A stretch of 64,000 nucleotides of DNA from Glycomyces luteolus (GCF_027622875.1 NZ_JAPZVP010000004.1:78207-142206), one strand, 5' to 3'. Shown: positions 10,601-19,527, counted from the first letter of the stretch. Notes: a model not told the origin generated them from the letters alone. Made by a program: numbers and translations.

Positions 10601-10759
10601 CAGCAGCGCCTCGGTCTTGCCGGTGCCGGGCCCGCCGCGCACGAGCAGCGGCCCGGAGGCGTGCTCGACCACCGCCCGCTGCATTGGGTCGAGATCGAAC
10701 GCGGCCTCGTCGGCGGGCGGGTCGGTGAGCTCATACCTGAGTTCGGACACGTTGCCCAT
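7661..10759 (-). CDS. adnA: AdnA-like helicase-nuclease subunit
   Basis: This ~1032-residue first gene of the adnAB pair has Walker A GGPGTGKT at residues 42-49. Motif II reads VDDLQDA rather than the usual DExQD, so the catalytic Glu is Asp, consistent with a weakened motor as known for AdnA. The C-terminal nuclease domain (GQIDRLE...VVDLKTGK) is flanked by a Cys upstream (QQCGLRW) and a CxxC/CC cluster near the end (KCETCSVKRCC). That spacing resembles the Fe-S nucleases of AddB. ATG 10759 was chosen; GTG 10777 is possible. Confidence 0.85.
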   Translation of the reverse strand: MGNVSELRYELTDPPADEAAFDLDPMQRAVVEHASGPLLVRGGPGTGKTEALLRAVAAKVEAGVDPASILVFGLRRQDTAHLRSRLNEATAGLSAAEVGVFTFPAFAFALLRASAVAAGRDEPRLLTGPEADALIRSMLEGEDFAWPPGFDEAVRTYAFAQQLRDLVLRCGERGLSAPELTRLGGEHDRPEWIAAARFYDRYVTTLALQSMSSALYDSAEIVRAAAAALRRDPALYPRPAWVFVDDLQDATPAHLRLLELLAGGGANLVAAGTPDAAVFGFQGGDPASVRDFPFRFSRNDGAEAPTVQLDDAHDVALAPLTATTALSRRLRGHDRDRGRGTASEEQGRVDVVYLPSPTREAVYIADVARRAHLLDRVPYGDMAVIVKSAGAIPHLRRAMQHAGVPTRQAADDVPLPAHPTVRNLLHLVLVGRGRERLDESNAAGLLHSSFGGADPFEERRLRQELRRLAVAADNFSPGADLLVETLRDPERTAALPDEEWAEPARRLAALFAAAREGTGLSGTLWAVWEASSMSERLRRRALSGDRRAQRADAELDAVIALFDLAADYERKQPGAGVEVFCEHVLHQQLPGDFLSARAELGDAVTLTTAHAAHGRRWEFAIVAGAQEGAWPNLRPRGSLLGAEALVDVIDGRADVDQVAQLLDEERRLFYNACTRARTRLLVTAVDSEEAQPSRFSAELGVEPVNAPRRGRPLSLASLTARLREAVVDSGHAERDAAAAALRRLAESGVPGADPAKWWGLAAVSDERALALAGETIRISPSQVEKTQQCGLRWVLESHGGDSGDLLPRHLGTLLHAAAEAVTVDPTADPKTVMEQVVGEHFDRLPFEAPWHAEQQRQRVSGAVERFAKWLSANRRELVGAERSFRIKLEIGPPGVEVVMSGQIDRLERDADGRLYVVDLKTGKSAVTKHEAQTNPQLGIYQLAIAEGAFEEGAEPGGAELVYPNAKGATAVARQQGPLGEHENPDWARELAGDTAVRMAGSVFEARNTSKCETCSVKRCCPIADEGRQVTDE

Positions 10760-10837
10760 GGAAACACAGCGAACCACAGGGGTACGACAACACCGGGTCG
10801 CCGGTGCCGGAACGCGCCGCGCGCCACGGCGCGGAGC

Positions 10838-10873
10838 GGCGCCGCCGGTCCGGGGTGTCGGACCGGCGGCGCC
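10838..10873 (-). terminator. Terminator of the ABC exporter operon
   Basis: A perfect 14-bp stem (GGCGCCGCCGGTCC with GGACCGGCGGCGCC, eight-base loop) lies just downstream of the permease stop on the minus strand and upstream of adnA. There is no T tract. Confidence 0.65.
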
Positions 10874-10904
10874 TGGTTTCCTTAGAGACGAGCCATTGCG
10901 GGGC

Positions 10905-12542
10905 TCAGCTGAAGTTGAGGTCCCGGCGCTTTGCCCCGGCGTATCCGGCCGCGGCGAGGGCCGCGGCCGCGAGCGTCACGAGGAGCGCCGCGCGCCAGTC
11001 CACGTCCGCGGCCGGGTAGGCCGCGAGATGGTGGAACGGCGAGACCGCCTGCGCCCATTCGGGAAGGTTCAGCAGGTCCGCGAAGTACAGGACCACGAAC
11101 AGCCACACCCACGCGAGCCAGCGCAGCCAGCCCAGGCGGGGCAGCCACGCGAACGCGGCGAACCCGAACGCCGTCAGCGCCCACACGGCGGGCAGCTGCA
11201 GCAGCGACGCCCACAGGCCGGTGCCGAAGTACGACCAGTCGTTCAGCGACGACGACCCGGCCAGCCCCAGGAAGAGCCCCGCGGCCGCGGCCGCCGCGGT
11301 CGAGGTCCACAGCGCCGCCGGCAGGTACGAGCCCGGCCATCCCGAGCGCGACACCGCCGCCGCCGCGATCAGCTCGCCGCGGCCCTGGATCTCCTCCTTG
11401 CGGGCCCGCCCGACCACGAGCAGCCCGAACAGGCTCGCGAACAGGCCGTTGAGCGCGGCGAACGTCGCGGTGATGTTCTCCTCGATGCTGGCGCCGCCGC
11501 GGTTGAGCACGGCCCGCTCGGTCTCCGACAGCCCTTCGAGCATGTCGTCGGCCCCGCCGAGCACCGAGCCGTACGCGGCGCCCAGCAGCAGCATCGTGAT
11601 CACCCCGGCCCAGAACATGCCCTTGACGAGCCGGAACGTCAGCGCGGTCGCGCTGTCCAGGCCCGCTTTCGCCTCGGGCCTGCCCTGCCGGGCGGCCATC
11701 ATGCCCTGCCCGAAGTCGCGGTGCGTGACCAGTGCGAACGCCAGCCACACGGCGACGACCGCGACGGCGCCGGAGAGCACGACCGGCCACCACCGCTGCT
11801 CGGGTGTGTAGACGAACGTCAGCTGCGACCAGCCGATCGGCGACAGCCACACCGCCCAGTTCTCCTGGGCGCTGCCGATCCCGGCGGTGAATGCCGACCA
11901 TCCGAGGACGGCGAAGGCGAGCCCGTTCGCCGAGGACGCGAAGCTCGCCAGCTGCGCGGTCACGGCCGCGACCCCGGCGAAGACGGCCGCGATCGCGGTG
12001 TGCGCGAGTCCGAAGAGGATCGCGCTGCCGCCCTGGCCGCCGGGGAGCGCGGCCACGGACAGGGCCATGAGCGCGCCGAGTGCCACTGCGGCGATCCCGG
12101 CGAGCAGGAGCGCGGCCGCGAGGTCGGCGCGGCGGCCGATCGGGTTGGAGCGGAACACCTCGGAGCGCGAGGTCTCCTCGTCGGCCCGCGTCAGCCGGAC
12201 CATGAGCAGGATGAACATGACGGCCGTGAGCGCGCCCGTCCACAGGATCATCTGGTGCGCGAACATCGCGCCGGTGCTCGCGCCGTAGGCCTCGATGTAC
12301 TCGACGGGGCCGGTCATGGAGCGCATCGCGGGCGTGTTCACGGTGACGGCGTAGGCCTCGCGGCCGGCCGCGTCGGGGTAGAGGTCGGGGAACGACAGGG
12401 CGGTCACCCAGGTGCCGCCGGCGAGCCCGGCGAGCCAGCCGAAGAGGTACAGGCGCGATCGGCGCAGCTGGAACCGCAGCAGGTTGCCCGTCCCGGCCAG
12501 GGTGCCGAGGCCGTCTTCGAGCTCCGCCATGGCGGTGGTCAT
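10905..12542 (-). CDS. ABC exporter permease, ~12 membrane segments
   Basis: This 545-residue integral membrane protein is built of two similar halves of about six hydrophobic segments each. It resembles the large fused permeases of ABC-2 type (tetronasin/antibiotic) exporters of actinobacteria. Its ATG overlaps the stop of the ATPase gene (ATGA), so it is translationally coupled. It should form the membrane channel of a drug or lipid exporter with the upstream ATPase; the substrate is unknown. The minus-strand reading frame is open further upstream but only within the ATPase gene, so the start at 12542 is preferred. Confidence 0.85.
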   Translation of the reverse strand: MTTAMAELEDGLGTLAGTGNLLRFQLRRSRLYLFGWLAGLAGGTWVTALSFPDLYPDAAGREAYAVTVNTPAMRSMTGPVEYIEAYGASTGAMFAHQMILWTGALTAVMFILLMVRLTRADEETSRSEVFRSNPIGRRADLAAALLLAGIAAVALGALMALSVAALPGGQGGSAILFGLAHTAIAAVFAGVAAVTAQLASFASSANGLAFAVLGWSAFTAGIGSAQENWAVWLSPIGWSQLTFVYTPEQRWWPVVLSGAVAVVAVWLAFALVTHRDFGQGMMAARQGRPEAKAGLDSATALTFRLVKGMFWAGVITMLLLGAAYGSVLGGADDMLEGLSETERAVLNRGGASIEENITATFAALNGLFASLFGLLVVGRARKEEIQGRGELIAAAAVSRSGWPGSYLPAALWTSTAAAAAAGLFLGLAGSSSLNDWSYFGTGLWASLLQLPAVWALTAFGFAAFAWLPRLGWLRWLAWVWLFVVLYFADLLNLPEWAQAVSPFHHLAAYPAADVDWRAALLVTLAAAALAAAGYAGAKRRDLNFS

Positions 12543-13459
12543 GACTGCTCTCCGTTCGGGACGCCCGAGGCGGCGAGCTCGTCGCCGTAGAAGCGCAGGA
12601 AGATCGCTTCGAGCGACGGCGGTTCGCAGGTGAGGCCGGCGACGCCGGCGACGGCGAGCTGCGCGAGCACGTCGTCGAGTGCGGCGGTGTCGACGCTGCA
12701 CTCGATGTCGAGGCCGTCGGTCTTGAGGTCGTGGACGCCCTCGTTGTCCCCGAGGCCCCGCACGGGGCTCTTGAGGGTGGCTCGCAGGCGCGAGCGCGAG
12801 AAGTGCCGCATCTCGGCGAGCGTGCCGGTCTCGACGATGACGCCCTTGCGGATGATGCTCACCCGCTCGCACAGCGCCTCGACCTCGCTCATGATGTGGC
12901 TGGAGAGGAGCACGGTGCGCCCGGCGGCCGAGGCCTCCTTGACGCATTCGTTGAAGACCGCGCCCATGAGCGGGTCGAGCCCGGAGGTGGGCTCGTCGAG
13001 GAGGAGCAGGTCGACGTCGGCGGCGAACGCGGCGACGAGCGCGACCTTCTGCCGGTTGCCCTTGGAGTAGGAGCGGCCCTTCTTGCGCGGGTCGAGGTCG
13101 AAGCGCTCGAGGAGCTCGTCGCGCTTGGCCTTGTCGATGCCGCCGCGCAGGCGGCCGAGGAGGTCGATGGTCTCGCCGCCGGTGAGGCCGGGCCAGAGGG
13201 CGACGTCGCCGGGGACGTACGCGAGGCGCTTGTGGAGCGTCGCGGCGTCCTTCCAGGGGTCGGCGCCGAAGAGTTCGGCGCGGCCCTCGTCGGAGCGGAG
13301 CATCCCGAGCAGGACGCGGATGGTGGTGGACTTCCCGGCGCCGTTCGGGCCGAGGAAGCCGTGCGTTTCACCTTGGGACACTTCAAGATCGAGACGATCG
13401 AGGGCGGTCACGTGGCCGAAGCGCTTGACCAGGCCCTCGGTTCGGATCACTGCGTTCAT
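12539..13459 (-). CDS. ABC exporter ATP-binding protein
   Basis: This is a 306-residue ATPase of the drug-exporter (DrrA-like) type. It has Walker A GPNGAGKST near residue 38, a signature loop written YSKGNRQK instead of LSGGQ, Walker B LLLLDEPTSGLDP and the H-loop SSH. A C-terminal ~80-residue extension is typical of this class. It couples ATP hydrolysis to the adjacent permease. It is first in a two-gene operon divergent from the MarR-type regulator, which probably controls it. Confidence 0.92.
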   Translation of the reverse strand: MNAVIRTEGLVKRFGHVTALDRLDLEVSQGETHGFLGPNGAGKSTTIRVLLGMLRSDEGRAELFGADPWKDAATLHKRLAYVPGDVALWPGLTGGETIDLLGRLRGGIDKAKRDELLERFDLDPRKKGRSYSKGNRQKVALVAAFAADVDLLLLDEPTSGLDPLMGAVFNECVKEASAAGRTVLLSSHIMSEVEALCERVSIIRKGVIVETGTLAEMRHFSRSRLRATLKSPVRGLGDNEGVHDLKTDGLDIECSVDTAALDDVLAQLAVAGVAGLTCEPPSLEAIFLRFYGDELAASGVPNGEQS

Positions 13460-13552
13460 GCACTCAAGCTATCACAGTTTTCATGAATGTGTAAAATTTA
13501 TAGCGACTTCGGCTATCATGTTGGCACGTGCAGCGCAGACGACGGGGGATCG
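13460..13552. promoter_or_regulatory. Divergent promoter region, exporter / MarR-type regulator
   Basis: This AT-rich 93-base spacer separates the two divergent units. On the minus strand TTTACA, a 17-base spacer and ATAGCT form a plausible promoter for the exporter. GCTATCA occurs twice (13468 and 13512), and GCTAT/ATAGC make a wide dyad across the middle. These repeats are candidate operator half-sites for the regulator. Confidence 0.45.
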
Positions 13553-14068
13553 ATGGAACAGGACAGCGAGCGCAAGGCCCTGCTGGAGTATGTGGAGCAG
13601 TTCGCCGCGATCTTGAACGACAGCGGGCTCCAGCGCATGTCCGCGCGGGTGTTCTCCTACATCCTGGTCGACGACGCCGACACCTACACCGCCGCCGAAG
13701 TGGCCGAGGGCCTCGGCATCAGCCTGGCCGCCGTCTCCGGCGCCGTCCGGGAGCTGACCACCGCCGGGCTCCTCATCAAGGGCCGCCGCGCCTCGACCCG
13801 AGCCGACGTCTACCGGCTCTTCGACGAGGACATCTGGGGATCGATCATGCTCGACCGCACCCCGATCATCGACCGCTACCTGGACACCGCCATCGTCGGC
13901 ATCGAGACGCTGCCCGAGGGCCCGGGCCGCGACCGCCTCGTCCAGACCGCCGCGTTCATGGAGTTCATCAAGACCGAAATGGCCGCGATGCGCCAGCACT
14001 GGAACACCCGCCGCGACGAGCTGTGCGCCGCCTACGTGGAGCGCAGCCGAACCGCGCCGCCGCGATAG
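13553..14068 (+). CDS. MarR/GbsR-type transcriptional regulator
   Basis: This 171-residue protein has a winged-helix domain around residues 30-90 (ARVFSYILVDDADTYTAAEVAEGLGISLAAVSGAVRELTTAGL is the wing-helix region, in segments typical of GbsR/MarR proteins). A helical C-terminal dimerisation part follows. Start ATG 13553 is preceded by GGGGGA; an upstream in-frame GTG would place the start inside the promoter. Its divergent position suggests it regulates the ABC exporter and itself. The inducer is unknown. Confidence 0.82.
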   Translation: MEQDSERKALLEYVEQFAAILNDSGLQRMSARVFSYILVDDADTYTAAEVAEGLGISLAAVSGAVRELTTAGLLIKGRRASTRADVYRLFDEDIWGSIMLDRTPIIDRYLDTAIVGIETLPEGPGRDRLVQTAAFMEFIKTEMAAMRQHWNTRRDELCAAYVERSRTAPPR

Positions 14069-14095
14069 TGACGTGCCGTACCGCTCCGGTATGCT
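14068..14095 (+). promoter_or_regulatory. Candidate secE promoter
   Basis: TATGCT at 14090-14095 is a good -10 hexamer 45 bases upstream of secE. The -35 region (around GTGACG at 14068) is poor. No tRNA-Trp gene lies upstream of secE, unlike in Streptomyces. Confidence 0.4.
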
Positions 14096-14140
14096 GCAAC
14101 CCTGACCGCCCCGATCAGACGAACCCTGGAGGAAGCCGAC

Positions 14141-14422
14141 GTGGCCGACGACACGAGCCGCTCCGATGCGACCGCTGACAAGGGTCGTCCCACGCGCAAG
14201 CAAGGCGAGAAGACCGCGTCGCGCAACCCCGTGAAGCGCCTCGGCCGCTTCCTCAAAGAGGTCGTCGAGCAGCTGCGCAAGGTGGTCTACCCGACCCGCC
14301 GCCAGCTCATCACGTACTCCGTCGTGGTCCTGGTCTTCGTCGGCATCATGATGGCCTACATCGGCGGCCTCGACCTGCTCTTCGGCGACCTCGTCCGCCG
14401 GGCCTTCGGCGCCGAATCCTAG
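14141..14422 (+). CDS. secE: Preprotein translocase subunit SecE
   Basis: This 93-residue single-span SecE clamps SecY in the Sec translocon. It has a polar N-terminus, the conserved amphipathic helix (RLGRFLKEVVEQLRKVVYPTR) and one membrane span near residues 56-78. Start GTG 14141 follows GGAGG with suitable spacing. Gene order secE-nusG-rplK-rplA is the usual one, but a 270-base spacer with its own promoter-like signals separates it from nusG. Confidence 0.95.
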   Translation: MADDTSRSDATADKGRPTRKQGEKTASRNPVKRLGRFLKEVVEQLRKVVYPTRRQLITYSVVVLVFVGIMMAYIGGLDLLFGDLVRRAFGAES

Positions 14423-14693
14423 GACCCCTTCCCGCCCGCCACGCCCCTCGCGGCGGCGGGTGGAATGCGTGACCTGCGCCGGTTCGCCGGTGCCTGGGAC
14501 GCGCCGCCCTCCGGAGCGGCTACCCTAGTGGGTATGACGCGCGCCGGTTCCGCCGGCGCGCGACTTCACAGGCGGGGATCGCCATACCCGAGCATCCGGT
14601 CGAGAACCGGGCCGGTCAAGAGAGCACCGTCGTAGAGAATGTTCAGTCGCAGTACCTCGCCGTTGCGAGGTCGAGCCGGAATGAGAGTTGAGC
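14423..14693 (+). promoter_or_regulatory. secE-nusG spacer with promoter-like box and hairpin
   Basis: TACCCT at 14521-14526 fits a -10 element; the same hexamer occurs upstream of rplK at 15474. A strong hairpin follows at 14538-14562 (10-bp stem CGCGCGCCGG / CCGGCGCGCG, five-base loop). nusG may therefore be transcribed from its own promoter with a structured leader. Confidence 0.4.
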
Positions 14694-15422
14694 GTGTCTG
14701 AGTTCGACGAGGCCCTGAAGAACGAGGTCGCGGCGCAGGCTGCCGCGGCGCAGGTCGCGGACGTCGAAGCGGAGCCGGAGATCGACGAGGACGCCGCGAC
14801 CGGCGAGCCCGAGGTCGACCCGGCGGAGGCGCTCCGCGCCAAGCTGCGCTTCGCGCCCGGCGAGTGGTACGTGCTGCACTCGTACGCCGGCTTCGAGAAC
14901 CGTGTGCGCTCCAACCTGGAGAACCGGATCCAGTCCTTCGACATGGAGGACTTCATCTACCAGATCGAGGTCCCCACCCACACCGAGGTGGAGATCAAGA
15001 ACGGCAAGCGCTCGAAGGTGGAGGCCAAGGTCTTCCCCAGCTACGTGCTGGTCCGCATGGAGATGACCCCCGAGTCCTACTCGGTCGTGCGCAACACGCC
15101 CGGCGTGACCGGCTTCGTCGGCGTCGTCGACCGCACCGACCGGCCCAGCCCGCTCCCGCTCGACGAGGTCATCCAGTGGCTGCTCCCTCCGGAGCAGAAG
15201 CCCAAAGACGAGGCCCAGGCCGAAGCCGGCGGCGGCGACGTCGACATCAAGGTCGACTTCACCGAGGGCGAGTCCGTCACCGTCGTGGACGGCGCCTTCG
15301 CCTCCATGCCGGCCACCATCGCCGAGATCAACGCCGAGCAGCAGAAGCTCAAGGTGCTCGTCTCGATCTTCGGCCGCGAGACCCCGGTCGAGCTCAACTT
15401 CAACCAGGTCTCGAAGCTGTAG
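14694..15422 (+). CDS. nusG: Transcription termination/antitermination factor NusG
   Basis: This 242-residue NusG binds RNA polymerase and influences pausing, Rho-dependent termination and coupling to translation. An acidic ~45-residue N-terminal extension, usual in actinobacteria, precedes the NGN domain ([16 protein letters not shown]). A C-terminal KOW domain ([18 protein letters not shown]) follows. GTG 14694 was chosen; an in-frame TTG at 14688 is possible. Both follow a weak purine-rich site. Confidence 0.95.
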   Translation: MSEFDEALKNEVAAQAAAAQVADVEAEPEIDEDAATGEPEVDPAEALRAKLRFAPGEWYVLHSYAGFENRVRSNLENRIQSFDMEDFIYQIEVPTHTEVEIKNGKRSKVEAKVFPSYVLVRMEMTPESYSVVRNTPGVTGFVGVVDRTDRPSPLPLDEVIQWLLPPEQKPKDEAQAEAGGGDVDIKVDFTEGESVTVVDGAFASMPATIAEINAEQQKLKVLVSIFGRETPVELNFNQVSKL

Positions 15423-15473
15423 CACGAGCTACAGCTCACATACCTCCTTCAGAGTGCCCGCCACCTGGGCGAG

Positions 15474-15542
15474 TACCCTGGATGAGTTGCGCGCAGGCCA
15501 CTGGCGTGCGCGCACATGTAAGGCGGGGACGAGAGTCCCCGC
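15474..15542 (+). promoter_or_regulatory. rplK-rplA leader: promoter box and two hairpins
   Basis: TACCCT at 15474-15479 is a plausible -10. It is followed by an inverted repeat of GCGCGC around 15487-15512 and a hairpin at 15523-15542 with an 8-bp stem (GCGGGGAC/GTCCCCGC) closed by a GAGA tetraloop, 27 bases before rplK. L1 binds its own mRNA in many bacteria; whether this hairpin is that site is a guess. Confidence 0.4.
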
Positions 15543-15569
15543 AAAGCCCAGGATCAAGAGAAGGACACG

Positions 15570-15998
15570 ATGGCTCCCAACAAGAAGGCCGTTGTGACGT
15601 TCAAGCTGGAGCTCGCGGGTGGCCAGGCCACCCCGGCCCCGCCGGTGGGTCCCGCCCTCGGCCAGCACGGCGTCAACATCATGGAGTTCTGCAAGGCCTA
15701 CAACGCGGCCACCGAATCCCAGCGCGGCGAAGTCCTCCCCGCTGAGATCACGGTGTACGAGGACCGTTCGTTCACGTTCGTCCTCAAGACCCCGCCGGCC
15801 GCGAAGCTCCTGCTCAAGGCCGCCGGTGTCGCGAAGGGCTCTGGCGAGCCCCACCGCGTCAAGGTCGGCAAGGTGACCCAGGCCCAGGTGCGCGAGATCG
15901 CGGAGAAGAAGCTCCCCGACCTCAACGCCAACGACCTCGACGCCGCGTCGCTCATCGTCGCGGGCACCGCCCGCTCCATGGGCATCACGGTCGAATAG
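15570..15998 (+). CDS. rplK: 50S ribosomal protein L11
   Basis: This 142-residue L11 binds the GTPase-associated centre of 23S rRNA at the base of the L7/L12 stalk. The N-terminal Pro-rich signature ([25 protein letters not shown] in family terms) is intact, which is the thiostrepton-interacting face. ATG follows GAAGGA. It pairs with rplA downstream. Confidence 0.98.
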   Translation: MAPNKKAVVTFKLELAGGQATPAPPVGPALGQHGVNIMEFCKAYNAATESQRGEVLPAEITVYEDRSFTFVLKTPPAAKLLLKAAGVAKGSGEPHRVKVGKVTQAQVREIAEKKLPDLNANDLDAASLIVAGTARSMGITVE

Positions 15999-16089
15999 AA
16001 CGTCAGGCCGCCGAGCGATCGGCCGTCACCAGACCAACCCAGTGGAAGGGCGCGCGCCCGCCCTCACCACGACATCCGAAGGATGGAAC

Positions 16090-16785
16090 ATGAAGCGCAG
16101 CAAGAAGTACACCGACCTCGCCAAGAAGGTCGACCGCACGCAGCTCTACTCGCCCTCCGAGGCGACCGGGCTCGCGAAGGAGACCTCCCCGACCTCGTTC
16201 GACGCGACCGTTGAGGTCTCGATCCGACTCGGCGTCGACCCGCGTCAGGCCGACCAGCTCGTCCGCGGCACCGTCTCCCTGCCCCACGGCACGGGCAAGA
16301 CCGTCCGCGTCATCGTCTTCGCCGAGGGCGACAAGGCCGAGGCCGCCGTCGCCGCCGGTGCCGACGAGGTCGGCTCCGACGAGCTCGTCAAGCGGATCTC
16401 CGAAGGCTGGCTCGACTTCGACGCCGCCGTCGCCACGCCCGACCAGATGGCCAAGATCGGCCGGATCGCGCGCATCCTGGGCCCGCGCGGTCTCATGCCG
16501 AACCCGAAGACCGGCACCGTCACGCCGGACGTCGCGAAGGCCGTCACGGAGATCAAGGCCGGCAAGATCTCCTTCCGTGTCGACAAGCACGCCAACCTGC
16601 ACCTGCCGATCGGCAAGGTCAGCTTCTCCGCCGAGCAGCTGGCCGAGAACTACAGCGCCGCTCTCGAAGAGGTGCAGCGCTTGAAGCCCGCCAGCTCCAA
16701 GGGCGTGTACCTCAAGAAGACGACGATCTCCACCACCATGGGCCCGGGCATCCCGGTCGACCCGCAGGCGGTCAAGATCAAGTAA
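16090..16785 (+). CDS. rplA: 50S ribosomal protein L1
   Basis: This 231-residue L1 forms the mobile L1 stalk and represses its own operon in other bacteria. It has the characteristic [14 protein letters not shown] segment. ATG 16090 sits after GGATGGAAC; an upstream in-frame ATG at 16042 would add an unconserved stretch and was rejected. Second gene of the rplK-rplA unit, closed by a terminator. Confidence 0.97.
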   Translation: MKRSKKYTDLAKKVDRTQLYSPSEATGLAKETSPTSFDATVEVSIRLGVDPRQADQLVRGTVSLPHGTGKTVRVIVFAEGDKAEAAVAAGADEVGSDELVKRISEGWLDFDAAVATPDQMAKIGRIARILGPRGLMPNPKTGTVTPDVAKAVTEIKAGKISFRVDKHANLHLPIGKVSFSAEQLAENYSAALEEVQRLKPASSKGVYLKKTTISTTMGPGIPVDPQAVKIK

Positions 16786-16804
16786 GCGCCGCGAGGTGTG
16801 ACGT

Positions 16805-16834
16805 GGCCCCAGTGCAGGCTCCTGCGCTGGGGCC
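16805..16834 (+). terminator. rplA terminator
   Basis: GGCCCCAG pairs with CTGGGGCC, and the stem continues inward through GCAG/CTGC, forming a strong hairpin 20 bases after the rplA stop. It lacks a T tract. Confidence 0.65.
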
Positions 16835-16850
16835 TCGTGCATACCCCGTG

Positions 16851-17013
16851 CTAATTTAGAGTCCACAACCCAAAGACCGTTCGGTTACCGCCTTGTGCGG
16901 TTGTAAACCACCCGGAACCGACGTAGGGCGACTACTCGAAGCGACCATGGTGTGGGCCAACCCAGTTGGCCTCAGGTCCCAGTGATGAGGCGTCCCGCAG
17001 GGGCGCCTTTTTT
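16851..17013 (+). promoter_or_regulatory. rplJL leader with attenuator (L10 leader type)
   Basis: The ~215 bases before rplJ begin with a TAATTT box at 16851. They end with a true intrinsic terminator: stem GGCGTCCC-gca-GGGGCGCC at 16989-17007 followed directly by six T residues, 53 bases before the start codon. A terminator between promoter and first gene indicates attenuation. L10(L7/L12) autoregulation through a leader RNA is established for rplJL in many bacteria; the L10-binding fold itself was not modelled. Confidence 0.65.
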
Positions 17014-17066
17014 GTTTGTCGCCTCCGCGACGGTTGAGGATTGATCAGCCGAGAAAGGAGGGAATT

Positions 17067-17603
17067 ATGGCTGAACGGGAATACCCGGCGGGTAAGCAGA
17101 CCGCCATCGCCGAACTCGCCCAGGACTTCTCCAACGCGAACGCCACGGTGCTCACCGAGTACCGCGGCCTCACTGTTGCAGAACTCCGCGAGCTGCGGCG
17201 TTCCCTCGGCGAGGGGACGCACTACCGCGTCGCCAAGAACACCCTTGCCAAGCGCGCTGCCAACCAGGCCGGTGTCACCGGACTGGACGAGCTGTTCGTC
17301 GGACCCACCGCGATCACCTTCATCGAAGGCGACCCGGTGGAGGCCGCGAAGAGCCTGCGAGCTTTCGCCAAGTCGCACGAAGCCCTGGTGATCAAGGGCG
17401 GTTACATGGAGGGCAAGCCCCTCTCCGTCGAAGAGATCACCAAGCTCGCCGACCTCGAGTCGCGCGAAGTGCTCCTGGCCAAGCTCGCCGGCGCGCTGAA
17501 AGCCACCGCGCAGAAGACCGCCTCCGTGCTCGCCGCCCCTGCCTCGCAGGTGGCCCGGCTCGGTGCGGCGCTGCAGGACAAGAAGGCGGCCAGTGGGGAG
17601 TAA
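17067..17603 (+). CDS. rplJ: 50S ribosomal protein L10
   Basis: This 178-residue L10 forms the base of the stalk and carries L7/L12 dimers on its C-terminal helix (residues ~130-170). Start ATG 17067 follows AAAGGAGGGA, a very strong binding site; the open frame upstream overlaps the attenuator. It is cotranscribed with rplL and probably autoregulated through the leader. Confidence 0.97.
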   Translation: MAEREYPAGKQTAIAELAQDFSNANATVLTEYRGLTVAELRELRRSLGEGTHYRVAKNTLAKRAANQAGVTGLDELFVGPTAITFIEGDPVEAAKSLRAFAKSHEALVIKGGYMEGKPLSVEEITKLADLESREVLLAKLAGALKATAQKTASVLAAPASQVARLGAALQDKKAASGE

Positions 17604-17639
17604 CCCCACTAGCCCGAGACTTTAAAGAAAGGACACACC

Positions 17640-18017
<378 letters not shown>

Positions 18018-18064
18018 TCGCGACTTCCGTGATTTGAAAAGGGGCCTCCCAGCCCTTGTGCGTG

Positions 18065-18104
18065 GACCGGGTCCGCACCGCCTTACAGCGGCGCGGACCC
18101 GGTC
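18065..18104 (+). terminator. rplL terminator
   Basis: A 12-bp stem (GACCGGGTCCGC / GCGGACCCGGTC) with a 16-base loop is followed by TTCTCTGTTTC. It ends the rplJL unit. Confidence 0.8.
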
Positions 18105-18213
18105 TTCTCTGTTTCCTGAGAAATCTGAGAAAGAGTTGCACCCGGGCGCAACGAATCCGGATCATCGCCACGTCTTGCGTGTAGACACACCCACGCACTC
18201 AAGGAGATGGACG

Positions 18214-19500
18214 ATGTCCGCAAGGAGATGGGCGGCCGGGCTCGGCGGGGCGACAGTGCTCGCGCTGACCGCCGGCTGCGGGATGCTCGGCATGGGCGGC
18301 GGCGAAGACGAGAAGTCCGATGAGGAACGTCTCGTCGAGATGCTCAACGAGAGCCGCCGCATCGAGAGCGAGCTCATGGCGGCCGAGTTCCGCATCGTCC
18401 AGAACTGCCTGGAGGAGCAGGGCTTCACGGTCCACGAACCGTGGTCCATGCAGACTTACGAAGAGCCGGAACAGGACTCCCTCACCTACGGCTACGCCCA
18501 CGAGGAATTCCTCCTCCCTGCCGACGAGGCGAAGGAATGGGGCTTCGGGCAGTGGGCGAACTCCATGGAAGGCTCCGAGGACCCCGCGAGCGAGGAGTAC
18601 TACACCGCTCAAGAGGAGAAGTGGGAAGAGGAGGAGGGCGAGTGGGAAGAGCCCGACACCACCGATTGGGACGCCCTCACCCCTGAAGAGCAGTACGACT
18701 GGTACGTCGCCTACCAGGGCGAGGAGTACGCCGAATACAGCTGGGGCTCCCGCGAGGACTACGTCGGCTCCATGGAGGCCGAGGAAGAGTACGTCGAGGA
18801 GGAGCTCACCGAGGAAGAGCTCGCCGCACTCGAGGACGAGGAAGCCGCCGAAGACGAAGGCGAGATCGTCGTCGAGGAGGAAGAGGACTTCCAGGAGCCC
18901 AAGCCGGGCGGCTGCCAGCTGGAGATGATCGAGGCGCTCTACGGCGAGCCCGAGATGGTCGAAGAGACCTACGAGGACGAGGAAGGCGGCTCCGAGACCT
19001 ACACGTACTGGGAGTACCGCCCGACCAACCCGGCCTACGGCGACACCGAGGAGACCATGTGGGAGGACATCGAGGCCGACTACGCCGCCGCGATGGGGGA
19101 CCTGCAGACGGAGTTCGTCGACTGCATCACCGGCCGAGGTTACGAGGGCTGGGAGTTCACCGAGTACAACTCCATGCCGATCTGGGAGTTCTTCGGAGTC
19201 CTCTACTACCAGAACGCCAGTGAGGAAGAGCAGGACATGATGATGGGCGGCGACTCCGACGTCGAGGTCCCGCCGATCCCCGAGGCCGCCGGCGACACGT
19301 ACGAGGAGTGGAAGGCCTACGAGATCCAGATGGCCGTCGACTTCTCGGAGTGCGGCGAAGAAGTCGGCTACGCCGACGCCTCTGAGAAGGCCTACGACGA
19401 AGCGCATGTCAAGGCCTACACCGCCATCGAAGAAGACGTGTACGCCTGGCAGGAAGAGATGAACGACGCCATCGCCAAGGCGCAGGAGCTCATCGAATAA
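18214..19500 (+). CDS. Large acidic lipoprotein of unknown function
   Basis: This 428-residue protein has a lipoprotein signal (SARRW basic start, hydrophobic core, lipobox LTAGC with Cys22). The mature part is extremely rich in Glu, Tyr and Trp (for example EEKWEEEEGEWEEP) and has four further cysteines. It should be tethered outside the membrane. I recognise no family. A shorter paralogue follows directly. Start ATG 18214 follows AAGGAGA. The location between rplL and rpoB, normally adjacent genes, is unusual. Confidence 0.85.
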   Translation: MSARRWAAGLGGATVLALTAGCGMLGMGGGEDEKSDEERLVEMLNESRRIESELMAAEFRIVQNCLEEQGFTVHEPWSMQTYEEPEQDSLTYGYAHEEFLLPADEAKEWGFGQWANSMEGSEDPASEEYYTAQEEKWEEEEGEWEEPDTTDWDALTPEEQYDWYVAYQGEEYAEYSWGSREDYVGSMEAEEEYVEEELTEEELAALEDEEAAEDEGEIVVEEEEDFQEPKPGGCQLEMIEALYGEPEMVEETYEDEEGGSETYTYWEYRPTNPAYGDTEETMWEDIEADYAAAMGDLQTEFVDCITGRGYEGWEFTEYNSMPIWEFFGVLYYQNASEEEQDMMMGGDSDVEVPPIPEAAGDTYEEWKAYEIQMAVDFSECGEEVGYADASEKAYDEAHVKAYTAIEEDVYAWQEEMNDAIAKAQELIE

Positions 19501-19527
19501 CAAGCCACTTCTCATCGGGGAAGAAAA

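Noticed and set aside
14069..14140. tRNA-Trp gene upstream of secE, as in Streptomyces
   Set aside because: No cloverleaf or CCA-anticodon loop is present in the spacer.
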